Assembly (NCBI RefSeq): GCF_903944925.1
Contig: NZ_CAJATU010000101.1
Span: 36,381 to 100,380 of the forward strand
DNA length: 64,000 nucleotides
Direction: 5' to 3'
From: an uncultured Rhodopila sp.
Lineage (GTDB): Bacteria; Pseudomonadota; Alphaproteobacteria; Acetobacterales; Acetobacteraceae
Each line of letters begins with the position of its first letter. The stretch's first letter is position 1. The position numbers and the translations under genes are program-made. The notes beneath the pieces are model-generated. The model saw only the letters and a program-made list of their open reading frames with translations. It was not told the origin of the DNA and made no database searches. Below are positions 1 through 10,193 of the stretch, one piece after another.

Positions 1-190
1 TGACGGAGGACGTCATCACCTCCGGACTGGCGCCGGGATAGAAGGTCTGCACCTGGATGGTCGGGTAATCGACCTCCGGCAGGGCCGAGATGGGCAGGAA
101 CCGGTAGGCGACCATGCCCACCAGCATGATCGCCGCCATCAGCAGGGTGGTCGCAACCGGCCGGAGAATGAAGGGGCGGGATGGGCTCAT
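1..190 (-). CDS. RND efflux transporter permease (N-terminal part, runs off the window)
   Basis: Only the first 63 codons are inside the window; the gene continues past base 1. The start is the ATG at 190, giving [20 protein letters not shown], followed by a first transmembrane helix and then a periplasmic stretch with [17 protein letters not shown]. This is the very conserved N-terminus of MdtB/MdtC/AcrB-like inner-membrane RND pumps, which exchange protons for drugs or other small molecules. It lies 136 bases downstream of the matching membrane-fusion gene, and the pair is almost certainly one operon read right to left. A REP-like palindrome sits between the two genes. The family is clear; the substrate cannot be told. 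Confidence 0.9.
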   Translation of the reverse strand, partial: MSPSRPFILRPVATTLLMAAIMLVGMVAYRFLPISALPEVDYPTIQVQTFYPGASPEVMTSSV

Positions 191-234
191 GCGGAGCCGG
201 CTGCGCTGGTGTCTTGCGGAGCGCCGCCTGCCTC

Positions 235-304
235 CGTGTCATCGACTTTGCGTGGTTCGGCACCGCAAGTCGTGGGTGGTCGGGCCAAGCCCGGCCATGA
301 CACG
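235..304. repeat. REP-like palindromic element
   Basis: An outer stem CGTGTCAT (235-242) pairs with ATGACACG (297-304). It encloses two inner hairpins: CGACTTTGCG (243-252) with CGCAAGTCG (264-272), and CGGGC with GCCCG around 281-293. It lies between two genes of one operon (191-326), where a processing or attenuation role is possible. The motif CCTCCGTGTCAT at its left end recurs exactly at the left edge of the larger palindrome at 58040-58122, so both probably belong to one dispersed repeat family. The rest of 191-326 shows no gene. Confidence 0.6.
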
Positions 305-326
305 GGACGACCCGGCCCTTGTTGCA

Positions 327-1655
327 TCACTGCGCCTGCGGCTGGCGGCGGGGCTCGTGCTGGCCAGCCGGGTCCGCCGGAGACGTCGAGATCGGCCCGG
401 CCGGTTGTGGCTTGCCCGCCCGGCCTCCATCGCCCTGCTGCGCCGGCAAACTCACCGAGGCGCCGTCGCGCAGGCGGTCGGTGCCATCGGTGACGACACG
501 GTCGCCGGGGTTGAGGCCGGACAGCACCGCCTGATAGGTCCCATCCACCGGCCCGACCTTGATTGGCCGCACCGAAACGGTGCTGTCCGGATTGATCAGG
601 TAAACAAACGTCCCCGGCTCGCCGCGCTGCACCGCCGGCACCGGAACCCGAACCGCGTTGGGCATGGTGTTCACCAGCAAACGCGCGTTGACGAACTGGT
701 TCGGATACAGCAGCTCATCCGGATTGGCGAAAATCCCCCGCAGTTTCAGCGTGCCCGTGGTGGTGTCGATCAGGTTGTCCATCGTGCCAAGCTGCCCGGT
801 GGCCAGCAGCCGCGTGTTGGCGCGGTCATACGCTTCGATCGTCAGCGTGGCCCCGGCGCGCACCCGCTGGACGATGTCCGGCAGATTGTCCTCCGGCACC
901 GAGAACAGCACGGAAATCGGCTGCATCTGGGTGATGACGACCACCCCCGTGGTGCTGGAGGTCTGGATATAATTGCCCGGATCCACCTGCCGCAGGCCGA
1001 CCTGCCCGTCTATCGGCGAGATGATGTGGCAGTATGCCAGGTTGAGTTTGGCGGTATCCACCGCTCCCTGATCGGTTTGCACCGTGCCGGTGTACTGCTG
1101 CACCAGGTAGCGCTGGTCATCCAGTTGCTGCTGCGCGATCGAATCCTGCCGCCCAAGCGTCTGGTAGCGCTTCAGGTCCGCCTGGGCCTGCGCCAGCAGC
1201 CCCTGGTCCTTGGCCAGGGTGCCCTGCGCCTGCTCCAGCGCCGCCTGGTAGGGCCTCGGGTCGACCTGGGCCAGGAAGTCGCCCTTCTTGACGACCTGGC
1301 CTTCCTTGAACCCGACCTCCTGCAACTGACCATTGATCTGCGTATAGACGGTCACCGTGTCGAGCGAGGTCACCGTTCCCAACTCGTTCAGCATGATGCG
1401 GATATCGCCGGTGTCCACGGTGGCGAACCCGACGGGCTGCGGCGCACCCTGGGCGGAGCGTCCGTTCGGCGCGGTGTGCGATGCCGTCTGGGCGGCGTGC
1501 TGCGTCCACAGATACCAGCCTCCACCGGCCAGTCCAGCCACGATCAGGCTGGTGAGGACCCAATATCCGGTGCTCGGGCGTCGCACCGTTGGCGAGGCGC
1601 GCGACACCGTATCGGGCGCGGGCCTCGCTTCCGTCTGGTCAACACGTTCGTCCAT
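327..1655 (-). CDS. RND efflux periplasmic adaptor (MdtA/MuxA-like membrane fusion protein)
   Basis: A 442-residue protein with a short cytoplasmic N-terminus, one membrane helix around residues 30-50, and the HlyD-type barrel/hairpin/lipoyl order. The motif VYTQINGQLQEVGFKEGQVV followed by KKGDFLAQVDPRPY is typical of MdtA. An alpha-helical hairpin rich in Gln/Ala follows (about 135-200), then the second lipoyl half with SPIDGQVGLRQVDPGN. The tail beyond about residue 410 is Pro/Gln/Gly-rich and disordered. It would bridge the RND permease encoded next to an outer-membrane channel that is not in the window. It starts with ATG at 1655. Confidence 0.9.
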   Translation of the reverse strand: MDERVDQTEARPAPDTVSRASPTVRRPSTGYWVLTSLIVAGLAGGGWYLWTQHAAQTASHTAPNGRSAQGAPQPVGFATVDTGDIRIMLNELGTVTSLDTVTVYTQINGQLQEVGFKEGQVVKKGDFLAQVDPRPYQAALEQAQGTLAKDQGLLAQAQADLKRYQTLGRQDSIAQQQLDDQRYLVQQYTGTVQTDQGAVDTAKLNLAYCHIISPIDGQVGLRQVDPGNYIQTSSTTGVVVITQMQPISVLFSVPEDNLPDIVQRVRAGATLTIEAYDRANTRLLATGQLGTMDNLIDTTTGTLKLRGIFANPDELLYPNQFVNARLLVNTMPNAVRVPVPAVQRGEPGTFVYLINPDSTVSVRPIKVGPVDGTYQAVLSGLNPGDRVVTDGTDRLRDGASVSLPAQQGDGGRAGKPQPAGPISTSPADPAGQHEPRRQPQAQ

Positions 1656-1882
1656 GAAAGGTCGGGTCCTTTATCGGCCGCCGCCCCGGCTGGAGACTGC
1701 GCACTCGGATTAAGCACGGCAACCGGCGGCAACAAGCGAAAGCCCCCGCCTGTTACCCTAATTTTTGCTTCGTTACACGAGTACACCCCGTCGCCAACGT
1801 GTCATGGCCGCGCCGGGTTCGGCTTTTCGGGTTGGTGCGGCCCGCTCATTCGTGACTGCTACCATGCCGCACACGCGCCGTT

Positions 1883-2794
1883 GTGGCGCACATGGACTGT
1901 CTCATCATCGGCGCCGGCCCGGCCGGCCTGACCGCGGCGATCTACCTCGCGCGCTTCCGCCGCCGCGTCCTGGTCATGGACGGGGGCGCGAGCCGCGCGT
2001 CGTGGATTCCGGTGTCGCACAACATGCCGGGCTTCCCCGAGGGCGTCGGCGGCCCGGACCTGCTCGCTCGCATGCGCACCCAGGCGCTGCAATACGGCGC
2101 CGAGATCCGCCAAAGCGAGGTTGAACGCCTCCGGGCGCTGCCGGAGGGCGGTTTCATCGCCACGGCGGGCGGGCAGGACATCCGGGCGGAACGCGTGCTG
2201 CTGGCGACCGGCGGGCTCGATGTGGAACCGGACCTGCCGGGCGTGCGCGACGCCGTCCGCCGCGGCCTGGTGCGCTACTGCCCGATCTGTGACGCCTTCG
2301 AGATCATCGGCCAAAATGTCGCGCTGATCGCCTCCGGCAAGTGCCGGGTGAAGGAGGCGCTGCTGCTGCGCGCCTATACGGCGCAGCTTTCGGTGATCAC
2401 GCTCGGGCAGGATCTGCACATGTCCGACGGGGAGCGCCGGCAACTGCTCGAAGCCGGCATCCGCATCCTGGAAGATCCGGTGGCGGAACTGGCGATGGAA
2501 GGTGAGCGCATCGGCGCCTGGCACATGCAGGGCGGCGGCAAGCACGTGTTCGACACGGTCTATACCGCGCTGGGCGTGCGGGTCCGCTCCGGGCTCGCCA
2601 CCGCGCTCGGCGCCGAGGCGGATGAGGACGGCGCGCTGATCGTCCGGGACCACCAGAAAACCAGTGTTCCCGGCCTGTATGCCGCGGGCGACGTGGTGCG
2701 CGGGTTGTCGCAGGTCAGTGTCGCCATCGGCCAGGCCGCGGTCGCGGCGACGGACATCAACGCGAGCCTGCCGTTTCCCAGGCCGCCGGGCTGA
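1883..2794 (+). CDS. NAD(P)/FAD-dependent oxidoreductase, thioredoxin-reductase-like
   Basis: About 303 residues with the FAD-binding motif [17 protein letters not shown] at the N-terminus, a redox-active CPIC pair (in YCPICDAF) where thioredoxin reductases have CATC, and the C-terminal [11 protein letters not shown] motif contacting FAD. The second Rossmann region ([17 protein letters not shown]) departs from the usual GGGDSA pattern, so it is a family member rather than a classical TrxB. The start could be GTG at 1883 or ATG at 1892, three codons later; the FAD motif begins directly after either. It stands alone, divergent from the efflux genes. The electron acceptor is not known. Confidence 0.85.
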   Translation: MAHMDCLIIGAGPAGLTAAIYLARFRRRVLVMDGGASRASWIPVSHNMPGFPEGVGGPDLLARMRTQALQYGAEIRQSEVERLRALPEGGFIATAGGQDIRAERVLLATGGLDVEPDLPGVRDAVRRGLVRYCPICDAFEIIGQNVALIASGKCRVKEALLLRAYTAQLSVITLGQDLHMSDGERRQLLEAGIRILEDPVAELAMEGERIGAWHMQGGGKHVFDTVYTALGVRVRSGLATALGAEADEDGALIVRDHQKTSVPGLYAAGDVVRGLSQVSVAIGQAAVAATDINASLPFPRPPG

Positions 2795-2881
2795 GCCGGA
2801 CCCTGCGCAAACTCGCGTGACCTTGCAGCGTTTCCCGGGGTATTCTGGTATCAATCTGGAACGTGTGCAGAGGAGTCAGCC

Positions 2882-3529
2882 GTGGCAACCTTGGAAATCG
2901 TCGGCGCGCCGTGGGGAAATTTCGTCCGCACGGTCAGGATGGCCTGCTTCGAGAAGGGCGTCCCGTACACCCTGAACATCGTCCGCCCGCAGTCGCCGGA
3001 GGTGAAGGCGATCCATCCGTTTGGCCTGGTGCCCTGCATGCGCCATGGCGATCTCGCCTTGTTCGAAAGCCGGGCGATCTGCACCTATATCGACCAGGCG
3101 TTCGACGGGCCGCCTTTGGTGCCGCGCGATCCGGCTTCCGCCGCGCTGACGGAGCAGTGGATCGCCCTGGTGATGACCACCGTCGATCCGGTGCTCGCGC
3201 GGCAATATCTCGTGGCCTATATCAACGCGCCGGGCGGCGTGGCGGACCCCGCGGTGATCGAGGCTTTGCTGCCGAAGGTGCGGGAGGTGTTTGATGTGCT
3301 CGACCACACGCTGGCGGGACGGCCGTATTTGGCCGGCGAGGCATTCAGCCTGGCCGACATGTTCCTGTTCCCGGTGATCTGGTTCATGCGGCTGAAGCCG
3401 GAGAGTGCGGCGCTGCTGCAATCGTCGCCGCATCTGCTGGGCTGGTACGACCGCGTCGCCGCTCGCCCCTGCGCGGTCGAGACCGAGCCTCCGGTGGCGG
3501 CTGGCCCGGCGCAGCCCTGCAAGACCTAG
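2882..3529 (+). CDS. Glutathione S-transferase family protein
   Basis: A 215-residue cytosolic GST with an N-terminal thioredoxin fold ending in the conserved LFESRAICTYID (glutathione gamma-glutamyl binding Glu-Ser) and an all-helical C-terminal domain with YLAGEAFSLADMFLFPV, the usual N-capping/hydrophobic staple motif. GTG start at 2882 is preceded by GAGGAG at good spacing. The gene ends four bases before the stop of the converging GT87-like gene, so their terminator regions must overlap. Substrate not predictable. Confidence 0.88.
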   Translation: MATLEIVGAPWGNFVRTVRMACFEKGVPYTLNIVRPQSPEVKAIHPFGLVPCMRHGDLALFESRAICTYIDQAFDGPPLVPRDPASAALTEQWIALVMTTVDPVLARQYLVAYINAPGGVADPAVIEALLPKVREVFDVLDHTLAGRPYLAGEAFSLADMFLFPVIWFMRLKPESAALLQSSPHLLGWYDRVAARPCAVETEPPVAAGPAQPCKT

Positions 3530-3533
3530 CCGA

Positions 3534-4688
3534 TCATGTCGCTTTGGTTCGGTGCAGGGACAGTCCGAGGAGGATCGCCGGGGCGAGGATGCCGGCCGGA
3601 AAATGCAAAATCCAGCCGGCGGCGAGCGTGACGAAGGCCAGCGGATAGAGCGACATCAGCAGATATTTTTCCGCGGGCAGGAAGCCGTGGTCCGCGGCAT
3701 CGCGCACAAGCCATGCGATGCCGATGCCGGCGAGGGTCAGATCGTAAAGCAGCACCACCGGCAGGCTCAGCAGCGTGCCGGCGATGAGGACCGCGGCGCG
3801 GAGCGACAGACGGGTTGTTTGCTGCCAGACCCGGGCGACGACCGCCGCGGCCATGGCGCTGACCAGGAGTTGCAGCGCCATGGCCGCCCCGGCGGGCATT
3901 CCGGCCAGCCGTGCGGCGCCGAACGGCGAGACGAAACCCGCCAGCAGGATCGTATCGGAGCCGAACACCCGGGCCGCGGCGGAGAGTGCATCCATGTAAC
4001 GCAGCCATGTTTCGAACCCGAACAGCCCGATCGTCGCGCCAACGACCGCGCACAGTGTCGCTGCCGCGGCGCAGAACGCCCTCCAATGGCCGCCGGCGGC
4101 GAGCGCTATCGGCACCAGCAGGCCGAAGTGCGGCTTGTAGCAGAGCAGGCCGAACAGCACGCCCGACCATATCGGCCGGCGATTGACAAGTAACGTCGCC
4201 GAGCCGAACAAGGCGGCGGTAAGAAACGAATTCTGCCCCAGGCCGGCGCACCAGAACACCGCCGGAATTGCCAGGGCCGGAAGCCACCATCCGCGATCGG
4301 CGATGCGGCAGGCGACGAAGGCGTAGGCGGCCATGGATGCCGCCTCGAACAGAACAAGAGCGACCCAATAAGGCAATAAAGCCAACGGCGCGCAAAGCAG
4401 CAGGAAGGGCGGCGGGTAGAAGAAATAGACATATGGGCCATCGCCGATGAGGGCCTGTTCGGCGAACCAATGCGCGGTTTCGTCGTAGGCCAGTTCGGGC
4501 AGACCTTGCAGCGCCAGGCTGCCGGCGGCGTAGAAGCTGGGGAAGTCGCTGACGAAGGGTGAGCGCGTGGGGCCGAAGACACCGAACTCCCACGCCACCA
4601 CGGCGGCGAGCAGGATCGTCTGGACGGCCAGCGCAATGCCGCTCAGGCCGATGACCCGGCTGCGGGTCAGCCAGGCGGCGTGCTTCAC
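3534..4688 (-). CDS. Polytopic membrane protein, GT87/DUF2029-like glycosyltransferase
   Basis: A 384-residue protein with about nine to ten hydrophobic segments. An early periplasmic-side motif with SDFPSFYAAGSLAL and an acidic DFPSFY cluster matches polyprenyl-phosphate-sugar-dependent mannosyl/arabinosyl transferases of family GT87 (DUF2029). Frame and start are set by a GTG at 4688 that overlaps the stop of the upstream AhpD-like gene (GTGA), implying translational coupling. A longer open frame exists upstream, but it is only the shadow of that neighbour. A family assignment is reasonable; donor and acceptor sugars are unknown. Confidence 0.75.
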   Translation of the reverse strand: MKHAAWLTRSRVIGLSGIALAVQTILLAAVVAWEFGVFGPTRSPFVSDFPSFYAAGSLALQGLPELAYDETAHWFAEQALIGDGPYVYFFYPPPFLLLCAPLALLPYWVALVLFEAASMAAYAFVACRIADRGWWLPALAIPAVFWCAGLGQNSFLTAALFGSATLLVNRRPIWSGVLFGLLCYKPHFGLLVPIALAAGGHWRAFCAAAATLCAVVGATIGLFGFETWLRYMDALSAAARVFGSDTILLAGFVSPFGAARLAGMPAGAAMALQLLVSAMAAAVVARVWQQTTRLSLRAAVLIAGTLLSLPVVLLYDLTLAGIGIAWLVRDAADHGFLPAEKYLLMSLYPLAFVTLAAGWILHFPAGILAPAILLGLSLHRTKAT

Positions 4689-5095
4689 GCGCCGACGAGA
4701 AATTCGCGATCGACCGGGACTTGCATGGCGGTGACGAGGTTGTTGGTCTCGGACGCCATGCCGATGATGGCGAGCAGGTGCATGTGCTGGGCGTCCGTCA
4801 TGCCTTTTTGTTTCGCTGCCGCGGTGTGGGAATGGATGCAATAGGTGCAGCCATTGGCGGCGGAGACGGCGATGTAGATCAGCTCCCGGGTCAGCGGGTC
4901 GAGCGGGCCCTCGCCGCCCATGATGGTCTTCAGGGTCTCCCAGGTGCGCTTCAGGTTTGCCGGGTCGTTGGCCAGGGCGCGCCAGAAATTGTTGATGAAA
5001 TCCGCGCCGCGGGTGCGGCGGATGTCGTCGAACACGGCTTTCACGGCCGGGTCGCTGTCCGCTTCGTTGTCGGTCCATAGCCGCACCGTTGCCAT
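4685..5095 (-). CDS. Carboxymuconolactone decarboxylase / AhpD-like alkylhydroperoxidase family protein
   Basis: 136 residues from the ATG at 5095, which has AGGAG seven bases upstream; an in-frame longer start exists but lacks this site. The centre carries CTYCIHSHT, the CxxC-xxxH redox centre of AhpD-type proteins, within the all-helical CMD fold. Such proteins reduce peroxides or act on small aromatic lactones. It is the middle gene of a leftward trio (quinone oxidoreductase, this gene, GT87-like protein). Specific substrate unknown. Confidence 0.85.
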   Translation of the reverse strand: MATVRLWTDNEADSDPAVKAVFDDIRRTRGADFINNFWRALANDPANLKRTWETLKTIMGGEGPLDPLTRELIYIAVSAANGCTYCIHSHTAAAKQKGMTDAQHMHLLAIIGMASETNNLVTAMQVPVDREFLVGA

Positions 5096-5135
5096 GTCGT
5101 TCTCCTGTTGCCGGGCCCGCGGCCAGGACATACGG

Positions 5136-6134
5136 TTACTCGATCATCACGACAAGCTTGCCCATGGCGGTGCGGGCTGACAGCGCGGCGATGGCCTCGC
5201 CGCCCTGTTCCAGGCTGTAGCGTGCCGAAATCACCGGGCGGATGGCGCCTTGCTGATACAGGTCAAGCAATTCGCGCGCGCTGGTTTGGAAGCCGGCGGG
5301 ATCGCGGTCGATCCAGGCCGCCCAGAAAACGCCGATGATACGGCAGGATTTCAGCAGCGCGAGATTGAGCGGCAGCCGCGGGATGCCGGCGGGGAACCCG
5401 ACGACGAGAAAACGGCCGTCCCAGGCGATGCTGCGCAGGGCGGCCTCGGCATAGTCGCCGCCGACGGCGTCGTAAATGACATCGGCGCCGTCCGCCGTGC
5501 ATGCCTGCTTGAACAGACCGGACAGCGCGCGCAACGCGGCTTTGTCGAACGGGCCGCGCGGATAGACGATGCCGGATGCCGCGCCGTGCCTGGTGGCGAG
5601 GGCGAGTTTTTCCGCCGAGGACACCGCGGCGATGACGGTCGCACCCATGGCCTTGCCGAGCTCGACCGCGGCGAGACCGGCGCCGCCGGCGGCGCCGATG
5701 ACGAGCAGGGTCTCGCCGGGTTGCAGGGTGCCGCGCTGCTTCAGCGCGTAATGCGACGTGCCGTAGGTCAGGATGAAGGCGGCGGCCTCATCGAAGGGCA
5801 TTTCGTCCGGGATGGGGATGCAGTGCGGGCGGGTGACGACGACTTTTTCCGCCATGCCGCCCCAGCAACACCAGCCGATGACCCGGTCGCCGGGACGGAT
5901 GTCGGTTATGTTGGAGCCGATGGCGGCGACGATGCCGGCGACTTCGCCGCCGGGGGAGAACGGGCGGTCGGGGCGGAACTGATACTTGTCCTCGATGATG
6001 AGGGTGTCGGGGAAATTCACGCCGCAGGCTTTGACCGATATCAAAATTTCGCCGTCGCCGGGAACCGGATCGGCGCGGCTGCCGATGGCGAGGGTTTCCG
6101 GTCCGCCGGTGGTCTGGCTGAGTAGAGCCTTCAC
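5136..6134 (-). CDS. Zinc-less medium-chain NADPH:quinone oxidoreductase
   Basis: 332 residues starting at GTG 6134 (KALLSQTTGGPETL), with an AGGGG site upstream. The N-terminal GroES-like half contains ACGVNFPDTLIIEDKYQ, and the Rossmann half contains VIGAAGGAGLAAVELGKAMG for NADPH. The structural zinc cysteines of alcohol dehydrogenases are absent, as in the QOR/zeta-crystallin branch. It probably reduces quinones or enones. It is the first gene of the leftward redox trio and diverges from the glycosyltransferase at 6267. Confidence 0.88.
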   Translation of the reverse strand: MKALLSQTTGGPETLAIGSRADPVPGDGEILISVKACGVNFPDTLIIEDKYQFRPDRPFSPGGEVAGIVAAIGSNITDIRPGDRVIGWCCWGGMAEKVVVTRPHCIPIPDEMPFDEAAAFILTYGTSHYALKQRGTLQPGETLLVIGAAGGAGLAAVELGKAMGATVIAAVSSAEKLALATRHGAASGIVYPRGPFDKAALRALSGLFKQACTADGADVIYDAVGGDYAEAALRSIAWDGRFLVVGFPAGIPRLPLNLALLKSCRIIGVFWAAWIDRDPAGFQTSARELLDLYQQGAIRPVISARYSLEQGGEAIAALSARTAMGKLVVMIE

Positions 6135-6266
6135 TGTTGCCGCCCCTATGCTGGTTAGGGCGGTATTGCAGAGCGACGCGGCGCGCCTGGCAAGGTGCGT
6201 GCCAATCGCCTGGAAGCCGCGAGCTTTGGCGTGTTCGAGTTCCCGAGACCGTGATAGATTTTCATC

Positions 6267-7544
6267 ATGCTGCGATTCCTCCTGGAGATGACACCCCGCC
6301 CTTTGCTGCACCTTTGGCGGCGACTGCCAGTGGGGCCGAGGCGCGATGTGCTGGACGCAGTGGCCGCCACCGCCGCGGGCGTGACAGCGCGGATACCGAA
6401 ACGACCAAGCCGGCGGCCGCGTCCGCCCAGCGGTGGCATTGCGATCGTCGGCGAATTCGGCGGGGCCTCGGGCCTCGCCGAATCGGCTCGGCTGATGAAT
6501 CAAGCATTGCCGCATATCGGCGTCAGCACGTGGCCGCTCGATGCGGCCGGTGTCGGCGCGACTCCCGCCCCCTTCGCCGAGGGCAGCCCGCTATCGCCAC
6601 CGCCGCCAGGCGTGCCGATCGTAATCCATGCCAACGCAAACCGGATGGACAACGCCCTGAGGGCGTTGCCGCGCAGCCTTATCCGCGGGCGGCGCATTAT
6701 CGGCTACTGGGCCTGGGAATTGCCTGTGGTCCCAAGGAGCTGGCAACCGGGCGTGCGCTTCGTTCACGAGGTCTGGGTACCGAGTCATTTTGTCGCCCGG
6801 GCCATCGCAACCATCCTTCCGGCCAGCGGATCGATACCTATTCGCATAGTCCCTCACCCCGTGGCAGCCGTGCCGCCGTGTCCGGCCGCTATGGACCGTG
6901 CCGCCTTCGGCCTTCCGAAAGACGCGGTGATCGTCCTGGTCTCGCTCAATCTTGCCTCCAACGTGGCGCGAAAGAACCCTTACGGTGCGATCAACGCGTT
7001 TCGCCAGGCTTTCGGCGCCCGTACCGACCGGGTGCTTGTGCTCAAGCTCGGCAATATCGACGAATTCCCGGCGGATTTCGTCCGTCTGTGGCAAACGGTG
7101 GCCGATTCGCCAAACATCCATATCGAAGCCCGGAGTTTTTCGATCGCTGTCAACCATGCATTCACCCGCTGCGCCGACATCGTGTTGTCACTGCACCGGA
7201 GCGAGGGGTTCGGGCTTGTCATGGCCGAGGCCATGATGCTCGGCTGTCCCGTTGTCGCGACAGGTTGGTCGGGCAACATGGACTTTATGGATAGCGACAG
7301 CGCCGCGCTCGTTGGCGTGACCATGGTCGAACCAACCGACGATCGAGGGGTGTTCACGATTCCCGGTGCCCGCTGGGCCGAGCCGGATATCGGTGAGGCG
7401 GTCGCGCAGCTTCGCCGGCTCGCGGATGATGCCGCGGAACGTAAGGCGCTTGGTGCAAGAGGCCGCGCCATGGCGCAGATGCGGCTCACTACGGCGAAGC
7501 TGGCTGAAGCCGTGCGGGCACTGGGTCTCCCGGCCCGCGAATAG
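6267..7544 (+). CDS. Glycosyltransferase, GT4 family fold
   Basis: 425 residues. The C-terminal nucleotide-sugar domain holds the EX7E-type motif HRSEGFGLVMAEAMMLGCPV, with the two Glu that hold the donor. A Gly-rich stretch (EFGGASGLAESARLMNQAL) near residue 55 marks the acceptor half. The N-terminal 50 residues are basic and unlike other GT4 proteins. It opens a rightward run with gmd, rmd, a methyltransferase and a triple glycosyltransferase, so a role in building a 6-deoxyhexose-containing surface glycan is likely. The exact linkage is unknown. Confidence 0.85.
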   Translation: MLRFLLEMTPRPLLHLWRRLPVGPRRDVLDAVAATAAGVTARIPKRPSRRPRPPSGGIAIVGEFGGASGLAESARLMNQALPHIGVSTWPLDAAGVGATPAPFAEGSPLSPPPPGVPIVIHANANRMDNALRALPRSLIRGRRIIGYWAWELPVVPRSWQPGVRFVHEVWVPSHFVARAIATILPASGSIPIRIVPHPVAAVPPCPAAMDRAAFGLPKDAVIVLVSLNLASNVARKNPYGAINAFRQAFGARTDRVLVLKLGNIDEFPADFVRLWQTVADSPNIHIEARSFSIAVNHAFTRCADIVLSLHRSEGFGLVMAEAMMLGCPVVATGWSGNMDFMDSDSAALVGVTMVEPTDDRGVFTIPGARWAEPDIGEAVAQLRRLADDAAERKALGARGRAMAQMRLTTAKLAEAVRALGLPARE

Positions 7545-8869
<1,325 letters not shown>

Positions 8870-8873
8870 CACG

Positions 8874-9791
8874 GTGCAGTTCCCGCGACGAGTTCTGCTG
8901 ACGGGGGCAAGAGGTTTCGTAGGGCGGCATCTGACTGCGGTGTTGGGCCAGCGCTTCCCCGGGGTTGTGCTGGTCGCGGAATGGTTCGACGTGACCGATC
9001 CGGACGCGACACTGCGAGCGGTGCGCGACGCGGCACCTGATTCCTGTATACATCTGGCTGGCATCACCGCCGTACCGGATGCGCAGAAGCGCGGCGATGC
9101 CGCGTGGCAGGTCAATCTGCATGGCACGCTGAACCTGGCGCGTGCGATACTCTCGGCCGCCCCGCAAAGCCGGTTCCTGCATGTTTCGACGTCCGAGGTT
9201 TACGGCCGATCCTTCATTGACGGTCGGGCACTGGACGAAACCGCTGCGCTGGCGCCGATGAACACCTACGCGGCCACAAAGGCGGCGGCGGATCTCGCCG
9301 TCGGCGCCATGGTGTCCGACGGATTGCGTGCGGTCCGTCTGCGCCCGTTCAACCATGTCGGCCCCGGCCAGAGCGACGCTTTCGTGGTGGCGGCCTTGGC
9401 TCACCAATTGACCCGCGTTGAGGCCGGGTTGCAGGCGCCGGTGCTGCAGGTGGGTGCGCTGACGCCGCGGCGTGATTTCCTTGATGTGCGCGATGTCTGC
9501 GCGGCCTACGCGAGTTGCCTGGAGCAGACGGACGCGGCTTTGCCCGCCGGCAGCGTGCTTAATATTGCATCCGGCGTAGCGCGCAGCATTGGCGACGTAT
9601 TGGCGCGGATGTGCGAAATTATGGACCTCAAGGTTGAGTTGGTGACCGATCCGCAGCGGCTGCGGCCGGTGGAAATCGCCGTGGCGCAGGGCGATGCCGG
9701 CCGGGCGCGCGCGTTGCTGGGCTGGAAACCGCTGTACTCGTGGGATCAAACGTTGCACGATGTCATTGCGGATTGGCGGGGCAGGATTTAG
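8874..9791 (+). CDS. rmd: NAD(P)-dependent 4-keto sugar reductase (GDP-6-deoxy-lyxo-hexulose reductase type)
   Basis: 305 residues of extended SDR type, starting at GTG 8874: LLTGARGFVGRHL for the cofactor, CIHLAGIT, a catalytic Tyr-x3-Lys in NTYAATKAAADL, and RPFNHVGPGQSDAFV as in Rmd proteins. Directly behind gmd with a four-base gap, it most likely reduces the Gmd product to GDP-D-rhamnose. A fucose-type epimerase/reductase is less likely because the FNHxGPGQ region and length fit Rmd better. Its stop overlaps the stop of a small opposite-strand ORF. Confidence 0.85.
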   Translation: MQFPRRVLLTGARGFVGRHLTAVLGQRFPGVVLVAEWFDVTDPDATLRAVRDAAPDSCIHLAGITAVPDAQKRGDAAWQVNLHGTLNLARAILSAAPQSRFLHVSTSEVYGRSFIDGRALDETAALAPMNTYAATKAAADLAVGAMVSDGLRAVRLRPFNHVGPGQSDAFVVAALAHQLTRVEAGLQAPVLQVGALTPRRDFLDVRDVCAAYASCLEQTDAALPAGSVLNIASGVARSIGDVLARMCEIMDLKVELVTDPQRLRPVEIAVAQGDAGRARALLGWKPLYSWDQTLHDVIADWRGRI

Positions 9792-9997
9792 TCGAGGATG
9801 CGATACATCTTGCGGATCGATGAATGGTGGACGCTTTCCTCGAGCGGGCTGGGGTGAATCTCGGCCGCCGCCTCATCGGCGAAGCGGGTTTCATGCGGCA
9901 GATTCGGCACGGCAGGATGTCGTTCGCCCGGGTGACCGTGGTCCGGGGTGCTATCCTTGAGCGGACGGAAGCGGCGCAGAAATGCCAACTTTTGCAC
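9788..9997 (-). CDS. Possible small protein, 69 residues, function unknown
   Basis: Reads from GTG 9997 to TAA 9788, the stop overlapping rmd's TAG on the other strand (CTAA/TTAG). Third codon positions are mostly G/C, the His/Glu-containing composition is not that of an arginine-rich shadow frame, and the end ...HHSSIRKMYRILD looks like a real protein tail. No good ribosome site is visible and I recognise no domain. It may be a remnant of a longer gene. The remaining bases 9998-10193 show nothing. Confidence 0.35.
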   Translation of the reverse strand: MQKLAFLRRFRPLKDSTPDHGHPGERHPAVPNLPHETRFADEAAAEIHPSPLEESVHHSSIRKMYRILD

Positions 9998-10193
9998 TGA
10001 AATCGTGCTGCGCGGGGTCCGCGAATCGAGGATCTTCCCCGGTTCAGCACTTTAGCAGTTTGTTGCCCTCTTATTTGCCCGATTGCCCCGGCGATGCCGC
10101 TGTCAGACTTAACGCGCCGCGACCTTCGTGCTAGGGCGTGAACGAACATTGTGGTGAACAGTCAACTTCGCCGCTGTCGCAATTGGATGGATT

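Noticed and set aside
114..1931. A 605-codon frame opposite the RND adaptor
   Set aside because: Arg/His-rich shadow; the minus strand carries clear RND adaptor motifs.
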